NCBI GenBank assembly: GCA_963755395.1
Contig: CAVWJJ010000004.1
Location: forward strand, 434,001-498,000
From: DAHVFK01 sp963755395
Lineage (GTDB): Bacteria > Pseudomonadota > Gammaproteobacteria > Burkholderiales > SG8-39
Direction: 5' to 3'
DNA length: 64,000 nt
Shown: positions 20,093 through 28,310 of the stretch, piece by piece
How positions within the stretch are numbered: position 1 is the stretch's first letter
Layout: every line of letters begins with the position of its first letter
Program-made: the position numbers and the translations under genes
The notes under the pieces: model-generated
The model's input: the letters and a program-made list of their open reading frames with translations, nothing else
What the model was told of the DNA's origin: nothing
Database searches by the model: none

Positions 20093-21283
20093 ATGCCCGC
20101 GTCGGTTCGCGTTCCGGGCGAGCGCTTTCTTCATTCGCCCGGTCCCACGCACATTCCGGCCGAGGTGCTCAATGCGATGCACCGCCAGCCGATGGACCAC
20201 GGCGATCCGCGACTGGACGAGATCATCGCGGTGTGCGAAGCCGGCTTGCGGCGGCTGCTGGGGACCGCGACGGCGGACTTGTTCATGTACGCCGCGAACG
20301 GCCACGGTGCGTGGGAAGCGGCAACACAAAACCTGCTTGCGCCCGGGGAGGCTTTTCTGATCCCCGGCACCGGCCACTTTTCGGAGCAATGGGCGCTGCA
20401 GGCCGAAGCGATCGGCCGGCGTGCAATTCGCACGCCGTACCGAGAGGGCTATCCGATTGAGCCGAATGACGTCGAGCAGATACTGCGCGCGGATCGAAAG
20501 CACGAAATTGCGGCAGTGTTCGTTGTGCACACCGACACTGCGAGCGGCATCAGCAACGATCTGAAATCGATCCGCGCCGCGATCGACGCGGCCGGGCACC
20601 CGGCGCTGTTCGTCGTCGACGTGGTGGCGTCTCTCGGCGCCGCGCCGTTCGCGATGGACGCGCTGGGCGTCAACGTCGCCGTGGGCGCCTCGCAAAAGGG
20701 ACTGATGTCACCGCCCGGCCTCGGCTTCGTCGCGGTGGACGAGCGTGCTGGCGCGGTCGCCGCCAGGAATCCGGGCCCACGCCATTATTGGGATTGGGAG
20801 CGGCGCAGGGCGACGTACAGCTACCAGAAATTCGGCGGCACCCCGCCGCAGAACCTGCTGTACGGGATCGAAGCCGCGCTTGCGCTACTCGAGCGCGAAG
20901 GGCTCGATGCGGTGTTCGCCCGCCACGCGCTGCTTGCGCGCGCAGTGCAGGCGGCGGTCGAGTGCTGGGCGCGCGAGGGCGCGCTGTTCCTGCACTGCCG
21001 GGTCCCCGTCGCGCGCTCCGTGTCGGTGACCACCATCGAGGTACGCGAAAGCATCGATGTCGATGCCCTGCGCACGGTCGCGCGCGAACGCTTCCAGGTC
21101 GCGTTCGCGGGTGCGCTCGGGCCGCTCCAGGGCCGCGGCTTTCGCATCGGCCATCTGGGCGACGTGAACCCGGCTATGATCCTCGGCTGCCTCGCGGGCG
21201 TAGAAGCTGCAATGCGCGTGCAAGGCATCCCGTTCGGTCGCGACGGTGTGGCGCAGGCGGTGGAGTGCCTCGCGGCGGGCTAG
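20093..21283 (+). CDS. Class V (PLP-dependent) aminotransferase, serine/alanine-glyoxylate type
   Basis: A 396-residue fold-type I PLP enzyme. SPGPTHIPAEVLNAM at the N-terminus is typical of alanine- or serine-glyoxylate aminotransferases. VVDVVASLGAAPFAMD holds the PLP ring-stacking Asp, and the Schiff-base Lys is in SQKGLMSPPGL. ATG 20093 is preferred; a TTG at 20072 would add seven residues. The amino donor is not readable, so a purine- or pyruvate-linked role is open. Its stop shares CTAG with the stop of the convergent HAD gene. Confidence 0.88.
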   Translation: MPASVRVPGERFLHSPGPTHIPAEVLNAMHRQPMDHGDPRLDEIIAVCEAGLRRLLGTATADLFMYAANGHGAWEAATQNLLAPGEAFLIPGTGHFSEQWALQAEAIGRRAIRTPYREGYPIEPNDVEQILRADRKHEIAAVFVVHTDTASGISNDLKSIRAAIDAAGHPALFVVDVVASLGAAPFAMDALGVNVAVGASQKGLMSPPGLGFVAVDERAGAVAARNPGPRHYWDWERRRATYSYQKFGGTPPQNLLYGIEAALALLEREGLDAVFARHALLARAVQAAVECWAREGALFLHCRVPVARSVSVTTIEVRESIDVDALRTVARERFQVAFAGALGPLQGRGFRIGHLGDVNPAMILGCLAGVEAAMRVQGIPFGRDGVAQAVECLAAG

Positions 21284-21984
21284 AGCATGAGGTCCGCGAG
21301 CGACCTCATGTCATCCACCCGGATATCGGGCTGGTACGTAGTGTGGCCGAAGGGCCGTTTGCGGCGATCGATGAACGCGCTGTGCATCCCGGCCGCCTTG
21401 GCCCCGATGCAGTCGAATGCGTGATTGGCGACGAACAGCACCTCGTCCATGCGCACCCTTATGATCTCGGCCGCTCTGGTGTAGGTCGCGACATGGGGCT
21501 TGAAGGAATTCGCAGTCGCCACGGAAATGACTTCGTCGAACGGAATGCCGTGATACCTCTTGGCCGCCTCCAGCATGTCCGGGTCGCCGTTGGATAGTAC
21601 CGCGATCTTGTACTTCGTCTTGAGCCGTGCCAGCGCTTCAGGTACGTCCGCAAAGCACTTCAGGCGCTCGATGCAGCCCACCAGGTATTTGACCTCCGCG
21701 GGCGTGTAGTCGATGCCGGCCCGGTCCATGGTGTGCGCGACCGCGGCGTGACCGATCTCGCGGTACGGGGTGTGGGCCTTGTGCAGCAGCGCGTCGATCA
21801 TGGAATTCTCGAAGTGGGTTCGGCGCCACCAAGTGACGAAGGAACCAGGATTCCCGTTCCAGCCCTTTTGCTTCAGGAACGGGGCCGCGATTTCGGTCAG
21901 TCCGGCCTGCATGTCGACCACGGTTCCGTACTGGTCGAACATGATCACTTTGATGCGCGTCTTGAGCTGCATTGCGTTTGCCAC
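21280..21984 (-). CDS. HAD superfamily hydrolase, haloacid dehalogenase type II
   Basis: A 234-residue HAD protein. Motif I is MFDQYGTVVD, with the nucleophile Asp near residue 17. Motif II is the Ser in VLSNGD, the motif III Lys is in NSFKPH, and NHAFDCIGAKAAGM is where the acidic motif IV lies. The pattern and length match type II (S)-2-haloacid dehalogenases, which convert 2-haloacids to 2-hydroxyacids. GTG 21984 is favoured by AGGGGG upstream; ATG 21972 is the alternative. It lies 9 bases downstream of the ATP-grasp gene, so it may share its transcript. Confidence 0.87.
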   Translation of the reverse strand: MANAMQLKTRIKVIMFDQYGTVVDMQAGLTEIAAPFLKQKGWNGNPGSFVTWWRRTHFENSMIDALLHKAHTPYREIGHAAVAHTMDRAGIDYTPAEVKYLVGCIERLKCFADVPEALARLKTKYKIAVLSNGDPDMLEAAKRYHGIPFDEVISVATANSFKPHVATYTRAAEIIRVRMDEVLFVANHAFDCIGAKAAGMHSAFIDRRKRPFGHTTYQPDIRVDDMRSLADLML

Positions 21985-21993
21985 GGCGACCCC

Positions 21994-23253
21994 CTAGTGC
22001 GTCGCGATCACGGCCGGATATTCGGGCCGGATGTCGAATCGCAGCAGTTCGTGCGCGGCGCGCAGCGCCCGCACGGCTTCGGCGGGTCCTGCCGCGCGTG
22101 AGAAAATGAAGCCGAGGTAACTCACGCCATCAGGCGGCGGCGCGACGATCTGCCCTGGCTCCGCGGTAATGCTCACCGCGGTGACGCCCGCAACCGACTG
22201 CGCCGCGGCGATGCCTTCGCTGCCATGGAAGATGCCGTGCCTCGGCGTCGGAACCATCATGACGCCAGCGGCACGGCCGTCTCCGGCGATGGCGACGGGC
22301 AGGCCGAGCGACTGACGCAGGATCAGCTCCTCCAGGCTCATGCCGAGGACGTGCGTCAGCGCCCGGGCGCACAGGCCGCCGATCGAGCGTGCGGCGATCT
22401 CCAGAATCCAGACCCCGTGCGGGTTAAGGCGCACCTCGGCATGAACCGGGCCGTGACGCAACCCCGCCTCACGGCAGACGCGCGCCACCTCGTCGCGAAT
22501 GCGGCGCTGCGCTTCTTCCGCCAGGCGCGAGGGCGTGACGTAGAGCGTCTCCTCGAAGTAGGGACCGTCGAGCGGGTCGGGCTTGTCGAACAGCGCAAGC
22601 GTCGTGAGCGCACCACGCTCCAGAATGCCCTCCAGGGCGTACTCGCGCCCCGGGATGAACCCTTCGATCAACACGCCGAGCTCCTGCGCGTCACGGTCGG
22701 CGCGCGCCTGGATGGCTCGCACCCAGCCGACGGCGCGGACCAGCGCCTCGGCGTCGTCGGCGCGGATGACGCCGCGGCTCGCCGACAGTCGCCGCGCCTT
22801 TACCACGACGGGAAACTCGAGCTGGGGCAGCAGGTCGCGCGGGTCGGCTTCGCTCGGGAGGTGGTGAAATTCCGGGCACGGAGATCCGAGCTTCCGCAGC
22901 AGCCCTCGGAAGGCCAGCTTGTCGCGCATTTGGCTCACCGATTGCGAAGGATTGCCTGGCAGGCGCAGCTGCTCCGAAAGCAGCGCCGCGAGCTCGACGC
23001 CCGAATCGTCCACCGCGAGGACGGCGTCCGGGCGGCGGCCGATTTCGCGCAGTAGGGTTGCCGCCGCCTGTTGCGGCCGATCGAAGTGCAGCGCCATGAT
23101 GGGAGCGAACCCCCAGGACGGGGCGAGTTGATGGCAGTAGTTGGCTGCGGCCACCACTTCTGCCCCGAGTTTTCGCGCGGCGGCCAAGAAGTCCGCGTTG
23201 CGGTAGCCCGTGGTAGGCAGCAATAGCAGCACGCGCTTCATGGAGGCGCCCAT
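21994..23253 (-). CDS. ATP-grasp protein, L-amino-acid-ligase-like
   Basis: A 419-residue ATP-grasp enzyme. The N-terminal Rossmann-like domain starts KRVLLLLPTTGYRNADF, the ATP lid shows VVVKARRLSASRGVI, and the metal-binding segment is HAEVRLNPHGVWILEIAAR. The tail (RAAGVMMVPTPRHGIFHGSEGI and VSYLGFIFSR) matches the C-terminal domain of L-amino-acid ligases. Such enzymes join a carboxylate to an amine through an acylphosphate. ATG 23253 starts 1 base after the radical SAM stop, so the two are tightly coupled. Substrates are unknown; the pairing suggests it acts on a product or tail made by the radical SAM protein. Confidence 0.85.
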   Translation of the reverse strand: MGASMKRVLLLLPTTGYRNADFLAAARKLGAEVVAAANYCHQLAPSWGFAPIMALHFDRPQQAAATLLREIGRRPDAVLAVDDSGVELAALLSEQLRLPGNPSQSVSQMRDKLAFRGLLRKLGSPCPEFHHLPSEADPRDLLPQLEFPVVVKARRLSASRGVIRADDAEALVRAVGWVRAIQARADRDAQELGVLIEGFIPGREYALEGILERGALTTLALFDKPDPLDGPYFEETLYVTPSRLAEEAQRRIRDEVARVCREAGLRHGPVHAEVRLNPHGVWILEIAARSIGGLCARALTHVLGMSLEELILRQSLGLPVAIAGDGRAAGVMMVPTPRHGIFHGSEGIAAAQSVAGVTAVSITAEPGQIVAPPPDGVSYLGFIFSRAAGPAEAVRALRAAHELLRFDIRPEYPAVIATH

Positions 23254-23254
23254 T

Positions 23255-24742
23255 TCAGAACGAGTTGAGCTGCTGCTCAGTCGGCTCGGCGCAGCAGTAC
23301 CACGGCTCGGACAGGTGCGGAATTGGATCTCCCAGACTGGAGGGAAGCGAGGGCGCGCTGCGCCCCGCCGCATCGTGCGCCGTGTGCCATACGGCGGCGA
23401 AGACTTCGCGCCGCGCAAGCTTGTCCTGCTCGCCGCGGGCCACTAGGGCCTGAACGTCACGCTGCAGGCGATCTACGCTCGGGTCCGGATGGCGCCAGGG
23501 ATAGCCCAGCAGCCCGGAATCGAATGGCAACAGTCTTGCGCGAAAGCCGGGCAGCTCGAGCAGCCGCGAGCCCTGCGGCACCAGCAGGCGGATCGCGAGC
23601 TGCACCGGCGGTACGCTCTCCACCAGCCGCAATGCAACCAGCCGCTCGAGCAGCGCGAGGTAGCCCTCGGGCGTGGTCCAGGGCGTGAACGCGACGAAGG
23701 TCGGCGCGAGCACGATTCCCGCTTCCCGGGTAAGCCCGACGGCCAGGTCGAAATCGCTGCTGCTGTGGTTCTTGTCCAGAAGGCGCAGCACCTCGTCGTC
23801 GACCGTTTCGACCGCAGAGGTGATGAACAGGCATCCGTTCGCGCGCAATTCGGGAAGCAATCCGGCGTGCTCGATCAGGTGCTGGATCTTGATCGTGGCG
23901 TCGAAGCTCACCTCCGGAAACGCCTGATGCAGTGCGCGAGCCAACTTCAGGCCGTGGGTCGGCCCGTTCAGAAAGTCCGGGTCGCCGAACGAAATGTGAG
24001 TCGCGCCTTGCTCTACCTGCTGCCGGATATCCTGCAGCACTACGTCCGGCGCGACAACGCGGAACTTTCCCGCGTACACCGGCACCACCGGGCAGTGACG
24101 GCACAAGTGCTTGCAGCCACGGCTGCCCTCGGCGAAACCGACAACGCGGGTAGATCCGTCGGGCACGACCAGATGAGCGTAGCGCGACAGCTGCGGCAGG
24201 CCGCTGCGGTCGGGAACCTCGAATCGGACTTTTGCCAGACTCGTGACCGGCTCGGTTTGCGCCTTCGCCGCACCGTCGCTTCTGAGGCGGCGGCAAAGTG
24301 AAACCAGGGCCGGCTCCACCTCGCCACCCAGCACCGTGCCCACCCCGAGGGAACGCAGCAACGCCTCGTTCATCGGCGCGTAGAGGCCGTAGACGCACAG
24401 ATGCGCCTTCGGCGCGAACTGCTTTACCCGCGGCAGCGCTTCGATCGCGATCCTGGTCGCGGTATGCATCCCCACGTAAAGCGCTACCACCCTCGCGTTC
24501 TTCACGCTGTCGGAGTCCAGCTTCTCGAGCGACAGATCGAGGCAGCGCACCGAGAAGCCCTCGCGCTTGAGCCAGGCGGCCGGCTGCGCCAGGGCGAACG
24601 GCTGCCGCCCCAGCTCGTAGGGATTGATGAGTACGACCTCGAAGTCGCGAGCTACTTTGCTTTCGGCCGCTGGGCGAAAGGCGCCGGGCCCGGCTCGCGC
24701 GTTGCCCCGGCTTCCTTCAGGCGCGTGACGTAGTGTTGCCAC
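23255..24742 (-). CDS. CCAEP-tail radical SAM protein
   Basis: A radical SAM enzyme of up to 495 residues. A B12-binding-like N-terminal domain without DxHxxG (from VVLINPYELGRQPF) is followed by the 4Fe-4S motif CKHLCRHC (CxxxCxxC) in EGSRGCKHLC, a TIM-barrel core, and a C-terminus ending WYCCAEPTEQQLNSF. From memory this is the CUAEP/CCAEP-tail radical SAM family, where some members carry selenocysteine; here both codons are TGC. Its reaction is unknown. The start is uncertain: GTG 24742 is the nearest usable codon but adds about 30 unlikely residues inside the DUF971 gene, while conservation begins near 24640. Confidence 0.85.
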   Translation of the reverse strand: MATLRHAPEGSRGNARAGPGAFRPAAESKVARDFEVVLINPYELGRQPFALAQPAAWLKREGFSVRCLDLSLEKLDSDSVKNARVVALYVGMHTATRIAIEALPRVKQFAPKAHLCVYGLYAPMNEALLRSLGVGTVLGGEVEPALVSLCRRLRSDGAAKAQTEPVTSLAKVRFEVPDRSGLPQLSRYAHLVVPDGSTRVVGFAEGSRGCKHLCRHCPVVPVYAGKFRVVAPDVVLQDIRQQVEQGATHISFGDPDFLNGPTHGLKLARALHQAFPEVSFDATIKIQHLIEHAGLLPELRANGCLFITSAVETVDDEVLRLLDKNHSSSDFDLAVGLTREAGIVLAPTFVAFTPWTTPEGYLALLERLVALRLVESVPPVQLAIRLLVPQGSRLLELPGFRARLLPFDSGLLGYPWRHPDPSVDRLQRDVQALVARGEQDKLARREVFAAVWHTAHDAAGRSAPSLPSSLGDPIPHLSEPWYCCAEPTEQQLNSF

Positions 24743-25053
24743 ATCTCCTCCTGGTGCAGGCCGTATTCGTACAGCAGTTCCCACGAGTAGATCCCGGTGT
24801 CGTGGCCGTCCGAAAAAGAGAGCTGGATCGCGTAGCTTCCCGCGGGCTCGATGTGAGTTATCTCGACGTCCTGCTTGCCGGTCTGGAGTACTTCCTGGCC
24901 GGGACCATGCCCGCGCACCTCGGCCGAAGGCGAGTAGACCCGCAGGAACTCGCACGGCAGCCTGAAGCTCTTGCCGTCGGCAAACGCGAGCTCCAGCACC
25001 CGGGACTTTTGGTGCAGCTTGATCTCGGTCGGTCGTGGCGTATTGCTTTCCAT
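24652..25053 (-). CDS. DUF971 (GBBH-like N-terminal domain) protein
   Basis: A 133-residue single-domain protein. The DUF971 fold is seen in LELAFADGKSFRLPCEFLRVYSPSAEV and in SFSDGHDTGIYSWELLYEYG, which ends the domain. The family also occurs in gamma-butyrobetaine hydroxylase N-termini and at the C-terminus of the plant Fe-S scaffold HCF101, so an Fe-S link to the radical SAM gene that follows is a reasonable inference. ATG 25053 is chosen over an upstream open frame that does not resemble the family. The last 15 or so residues (Pro/Lys-rich) overlap the uncertain radical SAM start. Confidence 0.86.
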   Translation of the reverse strand: MESNTPRPTEIKLHQKSRVLELAFADGKSFRLPCEFLRVYSPSAEVRGHGPGQEVLQTGKQDVEITHIEPAGSYAIQLSFSDGHDTGIYSWELLYEYGLHQEEMWQHYVTRLKEAGATREPGPAPFAQRPKAK

Positions 25054-25236
25054 TTTGGCCAGTATAGCAACGCAAGACATCGGCTCTGGCGGGGTTTCTC
25101 GCAGGTGCAGGGCCGTCAGGAAGCCGGTTATTTGTCGTTCCGCGGCCAAAAAAGTGCCTGGCTACCCCTTGCAATCCGCGCCGGCCGCATCATACTTCCG
25201 GGTGTCGAATTCGCTATGGGTCAGTCAGCAGCATCC

Positions 25237-25265
25237 TTGACCGGGTGCCGTCTATCTACTCCAAT
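25237..25265 (+). promoter_or_regulatory. Candidate promoter of the cold-shock gene
   Basis: TTGACC at 25237-25242 and TCCAAT at 25260-25265 with a 17-base spacer would give a leader of about 50 bases before csp. The 271-base gap 25054-25324 must also serve the divergent DUF971 gene; nothing else in it is recognisable. Confidence 0.35.
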
Positions 25266-25324
25266 ATGTGATTTGATGCCCGGGCCACGCTCGGCTCGGG
25301 CGACGCCAGACTTGGAGGTACGAA

Positions 25325-25531
25325 ATGGCAACTGGCACCGTGAAGTTCTTCAATACGACTAAAGGGTTCGGTTTCATCCAGCCCGACGACGGCTCGAAAG
25401 ATGTCTTCGTCCACATCTCCGCGGTGGAAAGAAGCGGCCTCGGCACTCTGAGCGAGAATCAGAAAGTCTCGTTCGAGGTGGAGAAGGGGCGCGATGGCAG
25501 GTCGTCGGCCGTCAACCTGAAGGCGATCTGA
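25325..25531 (+). CDS. CspA-family cold-shock protein
   Basis: A 68-residue single-stranded nucleic-acid-binding protein. The RNP1-type motif KGFGFIQPDD (about 13-22) and RNP2-type VFVHISAV (about 27-34) are both intact. Such proteins act as RNA chaperones. A GGAGG ribosome binding site precedes the ATG. An IF-1 paralogue follows after 6 bases, so both are likely made together, which is a common pairing in betaproteobacteria. Confidence 0.96.
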   Translation: MATGTVKFFNTTKGFGFIQPDDGSKDVFVHISAVERSGLGTLSENQKVSFEVEKGRDGRSSAVNLKAI

Positions 25532-25537
25532 CCCGGG

Positions 25538-25810
25538 ATGGCGAAGGAAGAATTGATCGAGATGAACGGCGTGGTCGACGAAGTTCTGCCGAATACGCAG
25601 TTCCGCGTGACGCTGGAAAACGGGGTGAAGGTTTTGGCCTACGCCTCTGGCAAGGTGAGGAAGCATCGAATCCGAATTCTTGCCGGCGACAAGGTGACGC
25701 TCGAGATTTCGCCTTACGATCTGACCAAGGCGCGAATCAATTTCCGTCACAAGGATGAGAGGGCAGCGCCGCCCGCCCGGCGTCCCACGACACAGTATCG
25801 CCGGCGCTGA
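25538..25810 (+). CDS. infA: Translation initiation factor IF-1 paralogue with basic C-terminal extension
   Basis: A 90-residue S1/OB-fold protein. MAKEELIEMNGVVDEVLPN, VLAYASGKVRKHRIRILAGDKV and YDLTKARINFRHK are the IF-1 signature, but the protein is about 18 residues longer than standard IF-1 and ends in an Arg/Pro-rich tail (APPARRPTTQYRRR). Betaproteobacteria often have a second infA beside a csp gene, separate from the ribosomal-protein-operon copy; this looks like that one. A role at low temperature is inferred from the neighbour. Confidence 0.93.
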   Translation: MAKEELIEMNGVVDEVLPNTQFRVTLENGVKVLAYASGKVRKHRIRILAGDKVTLEISPYDLTKARINFRHKDERAAPPARRPTTQYRRR

Positions 25811-25838
25811 GTCGAGGCGCCCGCATGGCGCGGATCCT

Positions 25839-25865
25839 GGGCCGGCATTGCCGGCCCTTTTCTTT
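25839..25865 (+). terminator. Intrinsic terminator after infA
   Basis: GGGCCGGC-ATT-GCCGGCCC forms an 8-bp stem with a 3-base loop followed by TTTTCTTT. It separates infA from the convergent spoT. The stem-loop core is the reverse complement of the one at 53141-53157. Confidence 0.85.
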
Positions 25866-25882
25866 GTCGGAGTACGCCGGCG

Positions 25883-27997
25883 CTACTCGCGCACGCGCGC
25901 GATCTTCTTCACGTCCGGCAGGCGGCGCAGCGAGCGCATCACGCGGGCCAGGTGCTGCCGGTTGGCGACCTCGAGCACGAACGCCATCGCGGTGTACAGC
26001 GAGCGGTCGTCGTCCATGCTGATCGAGTCTATGTTCGCCCCCGCCTCGGCGATCTCGGAGGCGACTTTGGCCAGAACGCCACGCTGATTGGCGACCGTCA
26101 CCTTGATCGCTGCCAGGAACAGGCGCGTGGTGGCGGGATCCCATTCCACGTCGATCCACTGCTCGGGCTCGATGCGCCGCGAGCGCTCGATCTGGGCGCA
26201 ATCGGCGGCGTGCACCACCAGCCCCTGGCCCTTCTTGATCGAGCCGACGATCTGGTCGCCGGGTATGGGGCGGCAGCAGCTCGCGAGCTGCACCGCCATG
26301 CCCTCGGTGCCGCGGATCGTGACGCTGCCGGTGGCCTTGGCTTCGTCGCGCGCTGAATCCGCGTGGCGCAGCAGGCGCCGCGCGATCACCGCCGGCAACT
26401 GCTTGCCCAGGCCGATGTCCGCAAGCAGTTCCTGGCGCGAGCGCGACACGCTATCGCGTACCACCCGATCCCAGCTCGCATCGTCGATTCCGGCCAGGCC
26501 GGTGCCGAGCGCCTTCAGCGCCTGCTCGAGCAGGCGCTCGCCCAGGCTCGCGGACTCCTCGTACTGCATCGTCTTGAGGAAATGGCGGATGTTCGCGCGC
26601 GCCTTGCCGGTGCGAACGTACTGCAGCCAGGCGGGGTTCGGCTTGGCGTGGCTGGCGGTGATGATCTCTACCCGGTCGCCGTTCCTCAGCTCGCCCCGCA
26701 GCGGGACCAGCTCGCCGTTGACCTTGGCCGCGACGCACCGGTTGCCGATGTCGGTGTGGACCGCGTACGCGAAGTCGACCGCCGTCGCGCCGCGCGGCAG
26801 CGACATGATCCGCCCCTTCGGGGTAAACACGTAGACCTCGTCCGGGAACAGGTCAACCTTGACGTGCTCCAGAAACTCGGCCGAGTCGCCCGACTGGTTC
26901 TGGATTTCGAGCAGCGACTGCAGCCACAGGTGCGCCTGCTTTTGCAGGTCCGATAGCGAATCCTCCTCGTCCTTGTACATCCAGTGTGAGGCGACACCGG
27001 ACTCCGCGACATGGTGCATGTGCTCGGTGCGGATCTGCACTTCGACCGGCAGGCCGTAAGGGTCGATCAGCGCGGTGTGCAGCGACTGGTAGCCGTTCGC
27101 CTTCGGAATCGCGATGTAATCCTTGAACTTGCCCGGAATCGGCTTGTAAAGCGCGTGCAGCGCGCCGAGCGCGAGGTAGCAGGCCGGCACGGTCTTGACC
27201 ACTACGCGAAAGCCGTAGATGTCGTGCACCTCCGAAAAGCTGAGCTGCTTCTCGACCATCTTCTTGTAGGTCGAGTACAGGTGCTTTTCGCGTCCGGTCA
27301 CGATCGCCTCGATCCCGCTGTCGGCCAGTTTCGCCTTGATCGCGGACTCTGTTTTGCTGATCACTTCGCGTCTGTTGCCGCGCGCCGCCTTGGTGGCCTT
27401 GGCGAGCACGCTGCAGCGCAGCGGGTGAAGGTGGGAGAACGCGAGCTCCTCCAGCTCGTGATACAGCGCATTCAGGCCGAGGCGGTTGGCGATCGGAGCG
27501 TAGATCTCCATCGTCTCGCGCGCGATGCGGCGGCGCTTGGCAGGAGGGACCGCGCCGAGCGTGCGCATGTTGTGCAGCCGGTCGGCCAGCTTGATCAGGA
27601 TGACGCGCACGTCGCGCGCCATCGCCAGCAGCATCTTGCGGAAATTGCCTGCCTGCGCGTCCTCAGCAGACTGGAACTCGATCTTGTCCAGCTTGGACAC
27701 GCCGTCGACCAGCTCGGCGACCGGCTTGCCGAAGGTGTCCGAGATTTCCGCCTTGGTGACCGAGGCGTCCTCCATCACGTCGTGCAGGAACGCCGCCATC
27801 AGTGTCTGGCCGTCCAGGCGCCACCCGGCCAGGATCTCGGCCACGGCGAGCGGATGCGAAACGTACGGTTCTCCGGACTGGCGTTTCTGTCCGGCGTGCG
27901 CCGCTTCCGAGAAACGGTAGGCATCCGCCAGGCGCGCAAAGTCCGGCGGCTTCAGGTAAGCAAAGCGCTTCTCATCGAGGACGGGTACGGCCGCCAT
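25883..27997 (-). CDS. spoT: Bifunctional (p)ppGpp synthetase/hydrolase SpoT
   Basis: A 704-residue Rel/Spo homologue that makes and degrades the alarmone (p)ppGpp. The hydrolase HD domain is intact (HPLAVAEILAG, then FLHDVMEDASV with the HDxxED motif), so it is SpoT-type, not a hydrolase-dead RelA. The synthetase region has REKHLYSTYKKM and HDIYGFRVVV. TGS (VYVFTPKGRIMSLPRG), a helical domain and a C-terminal ACT domain follow. ATG 27997 is preferred; GTG 28036 would add 13 residues. It ends the gmk-rpoZ-spoT set. Confidence 0.96.
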   Translation of the reverse strand: MAAVPVLDEKRFAYLKPPDFARLADAYRFSEAAHAGQKRQSGEPYVSHPLAVAEILAGWRLDGQTLMAAFLHDVMEDASVTKAEISDTFGKPVAELVDGVSKLDKIEFQSAEDAQAGNFRKMLLAMARDVRVILIKLADRLHNMRTLGAVPPAKRRRIARETMEIYAPIANRLGLNALYHELEELAFSHLHPLRCSVLAKATKAARGNRREVISKTESAIKAKLADSGIEAIVTGREKHLYSTYKKMVEKQLSFSEVHDIYGFRVVVKTVPACYLALGALHALYKPIPGKFKDYIAIPKANGYQSLHTALIDPYGLPVEVQIRTEHMHHVAESGVASHWMYKDEEDSLSDLQKQAHLWLQSLLEIQNQSGDSAEFLEHVKVDLFPDEVYVFTPKGRIMSLPRGATAVDFAYAVHTDIGNRCVAAKVNGELVPLRGELRNGDRVEIITASHAKPNPAWLQYVRTGKARANIRHFLKTMQYEESASLGERLLEQALKALGTGLAGIDDASWDRVVRDSVSRSRQELLADIGLGKQLPAVIARRLLRHADSARDEAKATGSVTIRGTEGMAVQLASCCRPIPGDQIVGSIKKGQGLVVHAADCAQIERSRRIEPEQWIDVEWDPATTRLFLAAIKVTVANQRGVLAKVASEIAEAGANIDSISMDDDRSLYTAMAFVLEVANRQHLARVMRSLRRLPDVKKIARVRE

Positions 27998-28062
27998 GCG
28001 AGGGAGCGTACCCGATCGGACCCCCCTTGCGAACACCCCGGGGGTCCGGCCCTAGATTGAAC

Positions 28063-28296
28063 TCAGAGCGGCGAGCTGGGCGCCGCCGGCGGCGTCGGGT
28101 TGCGCTTGAGGACCTCGGTGCCAACCTTGCCGCTCGCGATCTCGCGCAGCGCGATCACCGTCGCCTTGTCCTTGTTCGTCTCGAGCAGCGGCGAAGCGCC
28201 GGCGGTAATCTGGCGCGCCCGATAGGTTGCCGCCAGCGTCAGCTGAAAGCGGTTAGGAATTCTCTTCAGGCAATCGTCTACTGTGATGCGGGCCAT
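28063..28296 (-). CDS. rpoZ: RNA polymerase omega subunit
   Basis: A 77-residue subunit that assists beta-prime folding and forms part of a ppGpp-binding site. MARITVDDCLKRIPNRFQLTLAATYRARQI is near-universal for omega, and EIASGKVG ends the conserved region. The Pro-rich last residues are variable. It lies 14 bases after gmk and upstream of spoT, so the ppGpp sensor subunit and the ppGpp enzyme are together. Confidence 0.96.
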   Translation of the reverse strand: MARITVDDCLKRIPNRFQLTLAATYRARQITAGASPLLETNKDKATVIALREIASGKVGTEVLKRNPTPPAAPSSPL

Positions 28297-28310
28297 GTTT
28301 TGCGTTCCAT

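Noticed and set aside
23255..23320. Selenocysteine TGA in the radical SAM tail
   Set aside because: Both residues are encoded by TGC, so the protein is the ordinary Cys form.
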